Shown here: positions 49,173-57,059 of the stretch, piece after piece
Layout of the letters: the number at the start of each line of letters is the position of its first letter
Position numbering within the stretch: position 1 is the first letter of the stretch
Assembly: GCA_963702955.1 (NCBI GenBank)
Contig: OY969774.1
Span: 2,294,001-2,358,000, forward strand
Source of the DNA: VRUE01 sp963702955
Lineage (GTDB): Bacteria; Actinomycetota; Thermoleophilia; Solirubrobacterales; 70-9
Reading direction: 5' to 3'
Length of the DNA: 64,000 nucleotides
Translations under genes and position numbers: made by a program
The notes under the pieces: model-generated
What the model saw: only the letters and a program-made list of their open reading frames with translations
Told to the model about the DNA's origin: nothing
The model's database searches: none

Positions 49173-52100
49173 TCAGCCGGGGGTGGGGGCTAACTCCTGG
49201 CGCGAGGCTTCGATCGCTTCCAGGTTGACCAGGGCGCCGGTGCGTTCGGCTACCGCCGCCGCCTCGTCGAGTGCCTCGCGCGCCCCGTCCTCTCCGGCGG
49301 CGGCACGAGCTCTGCCGAGCGCGTGCAGCGCCAGCGGCAGCGGCCAGAGCATGCCGCGCTCGGCCGCCGCACTCGCCGCCCAGGCGGCCAGCTCGGCCGC
49401 CTCCCGGTGCCTGCCGGCCCCGAGCAACGCCTCCGCTCGCAGCGTGGCGCGCCAGGACTCCATCTCGCCGCCGTCCTCCATCGCCTCCCGGTAGAGGCGC
49501 TCCGCCTCCTCTATCGATTCCAGGGCGGCGGCGAAGTCCCCGGCCGCAAGCTCGGCGGCGCAGAGGTTGGCGAGCGCGAGACTGCGCGAGAAGACGTCGC
49601 CGAGCCGCTCGGTCAGCTCGCAGTTGCGCCGGCTCATCGCGACGGCCCCGTCGGGGTCGCCCCGCGCGCTCCTCAGCATCGCCTGCGTGCCGCGGATCCA
49701 GCTCGCGGTCTCGGGATCGCCGACCTCTGCCGCGACGCGCAGCGCCGACTCGAGCAGCTCGGCGGCCCGCTCGCGCTCGCCGCGTTCGCTGCGCACCATC
49801 GCCTTGCCGGTCAGCGCCCAGGCGACGGGACAGCCGAGCACGATGCCGGCGCCCATCGCCCGGTCGTCGCCGGCGAGGTCGAGGACTTCGTCGAGGACCC
49901 GCTCGAAGCCGTCGAAGTCCCCGGCGCTGAGGCGCGCGTAGGAGCCGGCGGCGCGGATCGCCACCCGCAGGTGGTCGTCGCCCGATTCGTCCGCCAGCCG
50001 GTTGGCGTCGTCGGCGGCGGCGATCCACGCCCCGGTCTCGTGGGCGATGCCGGGGCGGGCGGCGGTGGCGATCCGCAGCATCGCCAGCGCCCGCAGGTCC
50101 CCGGTCCTGGTTGCGACCCGCTCCGCCTCCGCCGCCAGCCGCGCTTCCTCGCCGCTGTCCATCCCCAGCCGCCAGGCGTAGTCGAGCTGGAGGAGGCGCG
50201 CGGTGACCCCCAGCGCCGCGCTCTCCGCACTCTCCGCGCTCTCCTCGGCGCGGTCGGCGAGCTCCATCGTCTGCCGCCACAGGCGCAGCGCCTCGCGCGG
50301 CTGGCTGCTGCCGGTCCAGTAGGCGGCGCGCGCCGACCAGCGCGCGGCCTCGACGATCTCGCCCCCCTCCTCCATGTGGCCGGCGATCAGCGCCGCCAGC
50401 TCGTCGAGGCGGTCGGGGTTGAGCTCGATCAGCGCCCGCGCGGTCGCGGCGTGGGTCAGCGCCCGCTGCTCGGCGAGCTGGGTCCCGTAGGCGACCTCGC
50501 GGGTCAGCGGGTGGCGGAAGGCCAGCAGGCGCTCGGGGTAGAGCTCCGCCTCGTAGAGGAAGCCGGCCTCGATCGTCTCGCGCAGCGCCGCCTCCCAGCG
50601 CCCCTCCCGCTCGAAGCCGGCGATCGTCTCCAGGGCGCGCTCGGGCGCCTCCTTGCCGATCACCGAAGCCGCCTGCAGCAGCAGCTTCGCGTCGGGGCCG
50701 AGCCGGTCGATCCGCGCCGCGAGGACCGCCTGCACACCGGCCGGCACGCCGGCCTCCTCGACCGGGCGGGCCAGCCGGTAGGCGCCGCGCTCGCCCTCCA
50801 GGTTTCCCTCCTCGGCCAGGGCGCGGACGATCTCCTCGACGAAGAACGGGTTGCCGGCGGTGCGCTCGTGGATCAGCTCGGCGAGCCCGTCCAGCGAGGG
50901 ATCGTCGCCCGCCAGGTCGCGCAGCAGCGCCCGGGTGTCGCCGGGACCGAGCGGCGCCAGGGCGACGTCGTGGTAGTCGGGGGGGCCGGTCCAGGGCGGC
51001 GCGTACTCGGGGCGGAAGTTGACGATCGCCAGCGTCTGCGTCCCCTCGACCGAGCCGAGCAGTTCGCCGACCAGGACCTCGCTCGCGTCGTCGATCCAGT
51101 GCAGATCCTCGACGATGGTGACGATCGGCTGGCGCCGCTGCGGCGCCCCGATCAGCGTGCAGACGACTTCGCGCAGGGCCCGGTTGCCCGCTTCGGCGCT
51201 GAGCTGCGGCGGCGGGCGATCGGGATCGGGAACGCCGAGGAAGTCGAACAGCACCGGCAGGTTGTCGGCGAAGGCGGGATCCAGCAGCAGGGCCCGCCCG
51301 GCGATCTTCTCGCGCGCGATCCGCTCCGGATCGCCGTCGGCGATCCCGAAGTAGGCGCGCAGCATCTGCAGCACGGGCATGAACGGGACCTCGCGCCCGT
51401 GGGCCTGCGCCTGGCACTCGAAGACCTCGATGCCTTCGGCCCGGCAGCGTTCGGCGAACTCGTGGCAGAGGCGGCTCTTGCCGACACCGGGCTCGGCGAC
51501 GATCCCGACGGCGGCGCCCTCGCCGGCCCTGGCGCGCTCCAGCGCCGCTTCGAGGACCCCGATCTCCTCGTCTCGGCCGACGAAGCGCGAGAAGCCGCGC
51601 CGGCGCGAGAGGTCGAGCCGCGAGTGGGCGCTGCCGACCCCGGCCAGCTCGAAGACGCGGACCGGCCGGCTCGCCCCCTTGATCTCGAACTCACCGAGGT
51701 CCTCGAGCTCGAAGTAGCCGCGTGCCAGCTCCGCCGCGGCCTCGGTCAGGTAGGCCTTGCCGGGCTCGGCCAGCGCCTCCATCCGCTGCGCCAGCCCGAC
51801 CGTGTGGCCGATCGCCGTGTAGCCGCTGTCGCTGCCCTCGCCGATCGCCCCGGCGATCACCTCGCCGGAGTTGATCCCGATCCTGGTCGAGAAGTTGAGC
51901 CCCTCGGTGCGGCGCAGCTCGGCCGCGTAGGAGGCGATGTCGTCGAGCATCTTCAGCGCCGCGTAGCAGCCGCGGCGCGCGTGGTCCTCGTGGGCGACGG
52001 GGGCGCCGAAGACGGCCATGATCCCGTCGCCGGTGAACTTGTCGACCGTGCCCTCGAAGCGGTGCACGCCGTCGGCGAGGATCGCGAAGAAGCGCTGCAT

Positions 52101-52223
52101 GATCCGCCGCCACCGCTCGGGGTCCTGCTGCTCGGCGAGGTCCATCGAGCCCTGGACGTCGGCGAACAGCACCGTGACCTGCTTGCGCTCGCCGTCCGAT
52201 TCGATCCGCTCAGCGTTGCTCAC
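49173..52223 (-). CDS. Class III adenylate/guanylate cyclase fused to an AAA ATPase and TPR-like region
   Basis: About 1016 residues from the GTG at 52223. The N-terminal cyclase domain has VTVLFADVQGSMDLAEQ and FTGDGIMAVFG with both metal aspartates. It is followed by an AAA_16/NB-ARC-like ATPase (Walker A in AEPGVGKSRL, Walker B in TIVEDLHWIDDAS) and a C-terminal half of TPR-like helices rich in Ala, Arg and Glu. This layout is found in many actinobacterial regulators of unknown target. TACGAT lies ten bases before GTG 52223; a start at 52253 is less likely. Confidence 0.85.
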   Translation of the reverse strand: MSNAERIESDGERKQVTVLFADVQGSMDLAEQQDPERWRRIMQRFFAILADGVHRFEGTVDKFTGDGIMAVFGAPVAHEDHARRGCYAALKMLDDIASYAAELRRTEGLNFSTRIGINSGEVIAGAIGEGSDSGYTAIGHTVGLAQRMEALAEPGKAYLTEAAAELARGYFELEDLGEFEIKGASRPVRVFELAGVGSAHSRLDLSRRRGFSRFVGRDEEIGVLEAALERARAGEGAAVGIVAEPGVGKSRLCHEFAERCRAEGIEVFECQAQAHGREVPFMPVLQMLRAYFGIADGDPERIAREKIAGRALLLDPAFADNLPVLFDFLGVPDPDRPPPQLSAEAGNRALREVVCTLIGAPQRRQPIVTIVEDLHWIDDASEVLVGELLGSVEGTQTLAIVNFRPEYAPPWTGPPDYHDVALAPLGPGDTRALLRDLAGDDPSLDGLAELIHERTAGNPFFVEEIVRALAEEGNLEGERGAYRLARPVEEAGVPAGVQAVLAARIDRLGPDAKLLLQAASVIGKEAPERALETIAGFEREGRWEAALRETIEAGFLYEAELYPERLLAFRHPLTREVAYGTQLAEQRALTHAATARALIELNPDRLDELAALIAGHMEEGGEIVEAARWSARAAYWTGSSQPREALRLWRQTMELADRAEESAESAESAALGVTARLLQLDYAWRLGMDSGEEARLAAEAERVATRTGDLRALAMLRIATAARPGIAHETGAWIAAADDANRLADESGDDHLRVAIRAAGSYARLSAGDFDGFERVLDEVLDLAGDDRAMGAGIVLGCPVAWALTGKAMVRSERGERERAAELLESALRVAAEVGDPETASWIRGTQAMLRSARGDPDGAVAMSRRNCELTERLGDVFSRSLALANLCAAELAAGDFAAALESIEEAERLYREAMEDGGEMESWRATLRAEALLGAGRHREAAELAAWAASAAAERGMLWPLPLALHALGRARAAAGEDGAREALDEAAAVAERTGALVNLEAIEASRQELAPTPG

Positions 52224-52277
52224 CGGGCTGTCAATCGTACGCCCCGAACCCACCTATACTGGCCTCGACAAACCGAT

Positions 52278-52291
52278 TGACTGGTCAGTCA
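52278..52291 (+). promoter_or_regulatory. Palindromic operator, probably for the TetR regulator
   Basis: TGACTGGTCAGTCA is a perfect inverted repeat except for the centre (TGACTG-GT-CAGTCA). It lies 5 bases before the nitrilase ATG and downstream of a TATACT box at 52255-52260. Binding here would block the nitrilase-tetR operon. Confidence 0.6.
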
Positions 52292-52295
52292 GCCG

Positions 52296-53129
52296 ATGCG
52301 CGTAGCCGCTATACAGCTCAACTCGAACGCCGACAAGGCCCGCAACCTCGCCGGCGCCGAGCGCCTGGTGCGCGCCGCCGCCGCCGACGGCGCCGAGCTG
52401 GTCGCGCTGCCGGAGAAGTGGAACCTGCTCGCCTCCGGCGAGGAGATGGCGACCGGCGCCGAGCCGCTCGACGGCCCCAGCCTCGGCGCCGCCCGCGCCT
52501 GGGCGCGTGAGCTGGGCATCCACCTGCTCGCCGGCAGCATCGCCGAGCGCGGCGAGGGGGACGGCAAGGCGTTCAACACCTCGGTCCTGATCGGCCCCGC
52601 CGGCGAGGACCTCGCCGCCTACCGCAAGATCCACCTCTTCGACGTCGAGGCGGGAGGAGTCGTCTACCGGGAGTCCGACCACGAGCGGGCCGGCGAGGAG
52701 ATCGTCAACGCGGCGGTCAACGGGATCGGCGTCGGGTTGAGCGTCTGCTACGACCTCCGCTTTCCCGAGCTCTACCGGATCCTCGCCGTGCGCGGCGCCC
52801 GCCTGATCGCCGTCCCCTCGGCCTTCACCCTGGCCACCGGCCGCGACCACTGGGAGGTGCTGCTGCGGGCGCGGGCGATCGAGAACCAGGTCTTCGTCCT
52901 CGCCCCGAACCAGGTCGGGGAGGCGCCACCGCACCACAGCTCCTACGGCCACTCGGCGATCGTCAACCCCTGGGGCGTGGTGCTCGCCATCGCCGCCGAC
53001 GGCGAGCGCTTCGTCGCCGCCGACCTCGACCTGGCGGCGCAGGAGCGGATCCGCGAGACCCTCCCCTCGCTCGCCGGCCGTCGCCCCGAGGCCTACGTCT
53101 GGCCCCAGCTGCTGGAGGCTCACGCCTGA
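52296..53129 (+). CDS. Carbon-nitrogen hydrolase (Nit/omega-amidase-like)
   Basis: A 277-residue nitrilase-superfamily amidase with the catalytic triad Glu in ALPEKWN, Lys in YRKIHLFDVE and Cys in VGLSVCYDLRFPELYR. It resembles Nit2/omega-amidase. It cleaves a small amide. The TetR gene begins at its stop codon (TGATG). Confidence 0.85.
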   Translation: MRVAAIQLNSNADKARNLAGAERLVRAAAADGAELVALPEKWNLLASGEEMATGAEPLDGPSLGAARAWARELGIHLLAGSIAERGEGDGKAFNTSVLIGPAGEDLAAYRKIHLFDVEAGGVVYRESDHERAGEEIVNAAVNGIGVGLSVCYDLRFPELYRILAVRGARLIAVPSAFTLATGRDHWEVLLRARAIENQVFVLAPNQVGEAPPHHSSYGHSAIVNPWGVVLAIAADGERFVAADLDLAAQERIRETLPSLAGRRPEAYVWPQLLEAHA

Positions 53130-53737
53130 TGGCCGGCTCGAAAGCTCCCGCGATCGACAAGCGCCGCCAGATCCTCGACGCGGCGATCCGCGTTTTCGCC
53201 CGCCAGGGCTTCCACTCGACCCGGGTCGCCGACATCGCCGACGAGGCGGGGGTCGCCTACGGGCTCGTCTACCACTACTTCAAGTCGAAGGACGAGGTCC
53301 TCAACGAGCTGTTCAGCGAGCGCTGGTCGCTGCTGTTGGCGGCGATCGAGGAGGCCGACCGCAGCGTCGAGCTGTCGCCGCGCGCCAAGCTCGAGGCGGC
53401 GGCCGGCTTCATCGTCGACTCCTACCGCCACAACCCCGAGCTGATGAAGGTGATCATCGTCGAGGTGACGCGGGCCGCCAACTCGTTCGGCCGCACCCAC
53501 CTGGCGGAGATCCGCCGCGCCTACGACTCGATCGCCAAGATCGTCGCCGACGGCCAGGAGTCGGGCGCCTTCCGCCGCGACATCGACCCGAACTTCGCCT
53601 CGATGACCTTCTACGGCGCGATCGAGCAGCTGCTCTCCGGCTGGATCTTCGACGTGATCCCGGCCTCCGACACCGACTTCGAGCAGGCAAAGTCGTTGCT
53701 GACGACGACGATCTGCGACGGTTTGGAGCCCCGATAG
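53129..53737 (+). CDS. TetR-family transcriptional regulator
   Basis: A 202-residue repressor: DNA-binding domain in RRQILDAAIRVFARQGFHSTRVADIADEAGVAYGLVYHYFKSKDEVLNELF, then a helical ligand-binding domain. It is coupled to the nitrilase gene. The palindrome at 52278 is the obvious candidate for autoregulation. Confidence 0.88.
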   Translation: MAGSKAPAIDKRRQILDAAIRVFARQGFHSTRVADIADEAGVAYGLVYHYFKSKDEVLNELFSERWSLLLAAIEEADRSVELSPRAKLEAAAGFIVDSYRHNPELMKVIIVEVTRAANSFGRTHLAEIRRAYDSIAKIVADGQESGAFRRDIDPNFASMTFYGAIEQLLSGWIFDVIPASDTDFEQAKSLLTTTICDGLEPR

Positions 53738-53738
53738 G

Positions 53739-53744
53739 TAAGGT
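53739..53744 (+). promoter_or_regulatory. -10 element of the small envelope gene cluster
   Basis: TAAGGT ends eight bases before the ATG at 53753. Confidence 0.35.
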
Positions 53745-53752
53745 CGGGCCGG

Positions 53753-53887
53753 ATGGACAACGAGATCGTCAAACGCCTCGTCTGGAGCGGCATGGTCGCC
53801 GCGGCGAGCGCGCTCGCCAGCATCGCGGCCGGTCGCCTGGCGGCGGTGGTCTACCGGCGCCTGTTCGAAGAGGACCCGCCGGAGTAG
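53753..53887 (+). CDS. Small membrane protein, unknown (44 residues)
   Basis: MDNEIVKRLVWSGMVAAASAL followed by a short hydrophobic stretch and RLFEEDPPE. It lies 8 bases before the holin-X gene and probably belongs to the same operon. The family is not certain; it resembles small DUF4235-type proteins in layout. Confidence 0.55.
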   Translation: MDNEIVKRLVWSGMVAAASALASIAAGRLAAVVYRRLFEEDPPE

Positions 53888-53895
53888 CGATCGCG

Positions 53896-54327
53896 ATGGC
53901 CGATCCGACTCCGCCGCCGACGCCCCCCGAGCCCGACTCTCGCTCGGTCGGCGAGCTCGTCTTCGACGTCTCCGAAAAGACGACGCTGCTGATCCGCGAG
54001 GAGTTCGAGCTCGCCAAGGCCGAGGTCGGCCAGAAAGTCGGCAGCATCCTGCGCGGCTCGGCGGTCGGGGTCGCCGCCGGCACCTTCGCCTTCCTGGCGC
54101 TGATCCTGGTCATGGAGGGGATCGCCTGGCTGCTCAACGAAGAGGTCTTCGACGGCAAGACCTGGCCCGGGTTCTTCATCGAGGCGGCCGCCTTCCTGCT
54201 GATCGCCGGCATCGCCGGCCTCGTCGCCTACAAAGCGGTCCAGGCCGGCGCGCCGCCGATTCCGGAGCAGGCGATCGAGGAGGCGAAGCGGACCAAGAGC
54301 GTCTTCGAAGGGGAGGGGGAGAAGTGA
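53896..54327 (+). CDS. Actinobacterial holin-X (DUF1469)-like membrane protein
   Basis: A 143-residue protein with an acidic, proline-rich N-terminus, an amphipathic helix (ELVFDVSEKTTLLIREEFELAKAEV) and two membrane segments. This is the pattern of the actinobacterial holin-X/DUF1469 family, which are envelope proteins, not phage lysis genes. The stop overlaps the GTG of the DUF3618 gene. Confidence 0.75.
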   Translation: MADPTPPPTPPEPDSRSVGELVFDVSEKTTLLIREEFELAKAEVGQKVGSILRGSAVGVAAGTFAFLALILVMEGIAWLLNEEVFDGKTWPGFFIEAAAFLLIAGIAGLVAYKAVQAGAPPIPEQAIEEAKRTKSVFEGEGEK

Positions 54328-54572
54328 GCTCGCTGCCCGAGCCCGAGCGTCCCTCCACCGCCGGCCGCCCGGGTCGCACCCCGGAGCAGATTCGCCGCGA
54401 CATCGAGCTCGAACGCGCCCAGTTGAGCCGCTCGGTCCAGTCGCTGCGCGGCCGCGTCGCCGAGCTGACCGACTGGCGCCGCCAGGTGCGCGAGCACCGC
54501 TCGCAGCTGATCGTCGGCGCCGCAGTGGTGGGATTCGCGGTAGGCGTTTTGGCTTTTCGCCGCCGGAGCTGA
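54324..54572 (+). CDS. DUF3618 membrane protein
   Basis: An 82-residue protein with the DUF3618 signature RTPEQIRRDIELERAQL, an SxxxLRGRV helix and a C-terminal membrane segment (LIVGAAVVGFAVGVLAF). Its common partner is the holin-X gene, as here. The function is unknown. Confidence 0.8.
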   Translation: MSSLPEPERPSTAGRPGRTPEQIRRDIELERAQLSRSVQSLRGRVAELTDWRRQVREHRSQLIVGAAVVGFAVGVLAFRRRS

Positions 54573-54622
54573 CGCGACTCAGGGGTCGTCAGGCAAGGAC
54601 GCAGGGAGTCCGAATAGCAGCG

Positions 54623-55537
<915 letters not shown>

Positions 55538-55584
55538 GGCCGGCTAAGTCTGCCAGAACGCGGGCCGCCCGTTTTCCCTGCCGC

Positions 55585-55590
55585 TACACT
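55585..55590 (+). promoter_or_regulatory. -10 element of the Fe-S carrier gene
   Basis: TACACT ends seven bases before the GTG at 55598. Confidence 0.4.
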
Positions 55591-55597
55591 TTGTGAA

Positions 55598-55972
55598 GTG
55601 ACTGACGCTCCCAAAGAGGCGATCACCCTCACCGACCAGGCGGCCGCGAAGATCGGCGAGCTGCTGGGCGGGCAGGAGGACTCCGAGGGCCAGGCACTGC
55701 GCGTCGCCGTTCGCGGCGGCGGCTGCTCCGGCTTCCAGTACGCGCTCGCCTTCGACCAGGCCAAGGACGACGACCACGTCTTCGAGGTCGACGGCGTCGC
55801 CGTCGTCGTCGACAAGGTCAGCATGCAGTTCGTCTTCGGCTCCGAGGTCGACTACGTCGAAGGCCTCCAGGGCGCCGGCTTCCAGGTCAACAACCCGAAC
55901 GTGGTTGCGGCCTGTGGCTGCGGCTCCTCTTTCCAAGTGAAAGAGGACGCGGCCGAGTCGGCCGCGGTCTGA
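55598..55972 (+). CDS. A-type iron-sulfur carrier (HesB/IscA/ErpA)
   Basis: A 124-residue protein with the three conserved cysteines in RGGGCSGFQYALAF and AACGCGSSF. It carries or inserts Fe-S clusters. It converges with the glutaredoxin-bolA operon, forming an Fe-S maintenance cluster. The GTG start follows a TACACT box by seven bases. Confidence 0.9.
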   Translation: MTDAPKEAITLTDQAAAKIGELLGGQEDSEGQALRVAVRGGGCSGFQYALAFDQAKDDDHVFEVDGVAVVVDKVSMQFVFGSEVDYVEGLQGAGFQVNNPNVVAACGCGSSFQVKEDAAESAAV

Positions 55973-55988
55973 CCGCTCCCGGCAGCCG

Positions 55989-56369
55989 TTATTCGATCTG
56001 CAGCGGCGGTGCCTGCGTGGCCGGTGCGGCCTGTGGCGCCTCGGCCGGCTGCTCGACGCCGAGCGCCTCGGCCAGCTCGCCGGACTCGAACATCTCCTCG
56101 ACCAGGTCGGCGCCGCCGACCAGCTCGCCGTTGACGTAGAGCTGCGGGAAGGTCTGCCAGTCGGAGATCTCGGCGGTGACTTCGCGCAGCGGCTGCAGCG
56201 CCGGCAAGACGTCGATCGCGCCGTACTCGACGTCGATCGAGTCGAGCACCTGCACGACCCGCATCGAGAAGCCGCAGCGCGGCATTTCCGGCGTGCCTTT
56301 CATGAACAGCAGCACCGGGTTGGCGGCGATCAGCTCCTCGACCTTGGCTTTCAACTCGGGATCGGCCAT
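55989..56369 (-). CDS. Monothiol glutaredoxin (Grx4/GrxD-like)
   Basis: A 126-residue protein with the CGFS motif in KGTPEMPRCGFSMRVVQVL, WQTFPQLYVNGELVGGADLV and the final glutathione-binding GG. It coordinates a 2Fe-2S cluster, often with BolA, which is encoded directly before it. The C-terminal tail (about 105-126) is Ala/Pro-rich and beyond the domain. ATG 56369 or two codons earlier. Confidence 0.9.
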   Translation of the reverse strand: MADPELKAKVEELIAANPVLLFMKGTPEMPRCGFSMRVVQVLDSIDVEYGAIDVLPALQPLREVTAEISDWQTFPQLYVNGELVGGADLVEEMFESGELAEALGVEQPAEAPQAAPATQAPPLQIE

Positions 56370-56382
56370 CGCCACAGGGTAG

Positions 56383-56616
56383 CTACCCCGCCACCTCGGT
56401 CTTGATCGAGAGCGCGTGGATGGCGCCGTCGTCGAAGCGGGGCTTGACCGCGGCGCGGACCAGCCGGTGCTGGTCGATCCGCGAGAGGCCCTCGAACTGG
56501 GCCGCGCACACCGTCGCCCGCAGATGGTCGCCGGCGCCGGTTTCGTCGCCGACCTCGACCTCGGCGCCGGGCAGCGCCGCTTCGATCATCGACTCCAGCT
56601 CGCGCAGGTCCGCCAT
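56383..56616 (-). CDS. BolA-family protein
   Basis: A 77-residue BolA: LESMIEAALPGAEVEVGDETG, HLRATVCAAQFEGLSRIDQHRLVRAAVKPRF and the last strand IHALSIKTEV. BolA and monothiol glutaredoxins form Fe-S complexes; the two genes are 13 bases apart and cotranscribed. Confidence 0.9.
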   Translation of the reverse strand: MADLRELESMIEAALPGAEVEVGDETGAGDHLRATVCAAQFEGLSRIDQHRLVRAAVKPRFDDGAIHALSIKTEVAG

Positions 56617-56623
56617 GCGCGTC

Positions 56624-56629
56624 AGTCTA
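56624..56629 (-). promoter_or_regulatory. -10 element of the bolA-glutaredoxin operon
   Basis: TAGACT on the minus strand ends seven bases before the ATG at 56616. Confidence 0.4.
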
Positions 56630-57059
56630 CGAAGAACGCCTTGGCATCAACGAAAGAGGCCCGCCAAGGGCGGACCTCTCCGAAGGACGACATAAGCATC
56701 CTCTACCTGTGTCGCCATTCTCGCACGAAGCGCCGCGGTTCGCAAGCTGCCGCAGCTCGCTATGGTTGCCCGCGGTGGCAAGAGTCCGCCTTGCCGATCG
56801 GCCCTCCTCTTGGATCGGGCGCCCTCCGGGGCTTGTTCCCAAGAGAAAGGAGGTCCGATGGATGGCATTGGTGTTCTCTACCTGTTGCTCATCTGGATGA
56901 CCGTCCAGACCATGCGGCAGTAGGCCATCGCCGCCGACGTCGCCCTGCGGGCGTCGGCTAAATCTCCACGGTCTACAGCGCACGAAATTTATGCACCGCA
57001 ATGGTGCATTCGCGTTCAAGATCTGTCGGTTGCCCGGCGGGCTGTGTAACACTGGCCAC
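56630..57059. other. Long gap with a hairpin and a tiny open frame
   Basis: About 430 bases. Near 56655-56679 AGAGG-CCGCC pairs with GGCGG-CCTCT; on the minus strand it is followed by TTCGTT, a weak terminator that would stop a minus-strand transcript before bolA. A strong Shine-Dalgarno and tiny frame occur at 56844-56923. The right end holds the promoter-like TGTAAC (57045-57050) of the ATPase gene. No tRNA or known RNA is recognised. Confidence 0.35.
56858..56923 (+). CDS. Possible 21-residue small protein
   Basis: AGAAAGGAGGT at 56844-56854 fully matches the 16S anti-Shine-Dalgarno and precedes ATGGATGG. From the first ATG (spacing 3-4 bases) the peptide is MDGIGVLYLLLIWMTVQTMRQ, a possible short membrane peptide. 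From the second ATG (56862, better spacing) the product is only 12 residues. No family is known; it may be a leader peptide for the downstream region. Confidence 0.3.
   Translation: MDGIGVLYLLLIWMTVQTMRQ

Noticed and set aside
53896..54572. Phage holin/prophage fragment
   Set aside because: Holin-X and DUF3618 proteins are chromosomal envelope proteins in actinobacteria; no phage genes are nearby.
56627..57052. 141-codon minus-strand frame in the gap before the ATPase
   Set aside because: Spans a hairpin and has no protein-like pattern.
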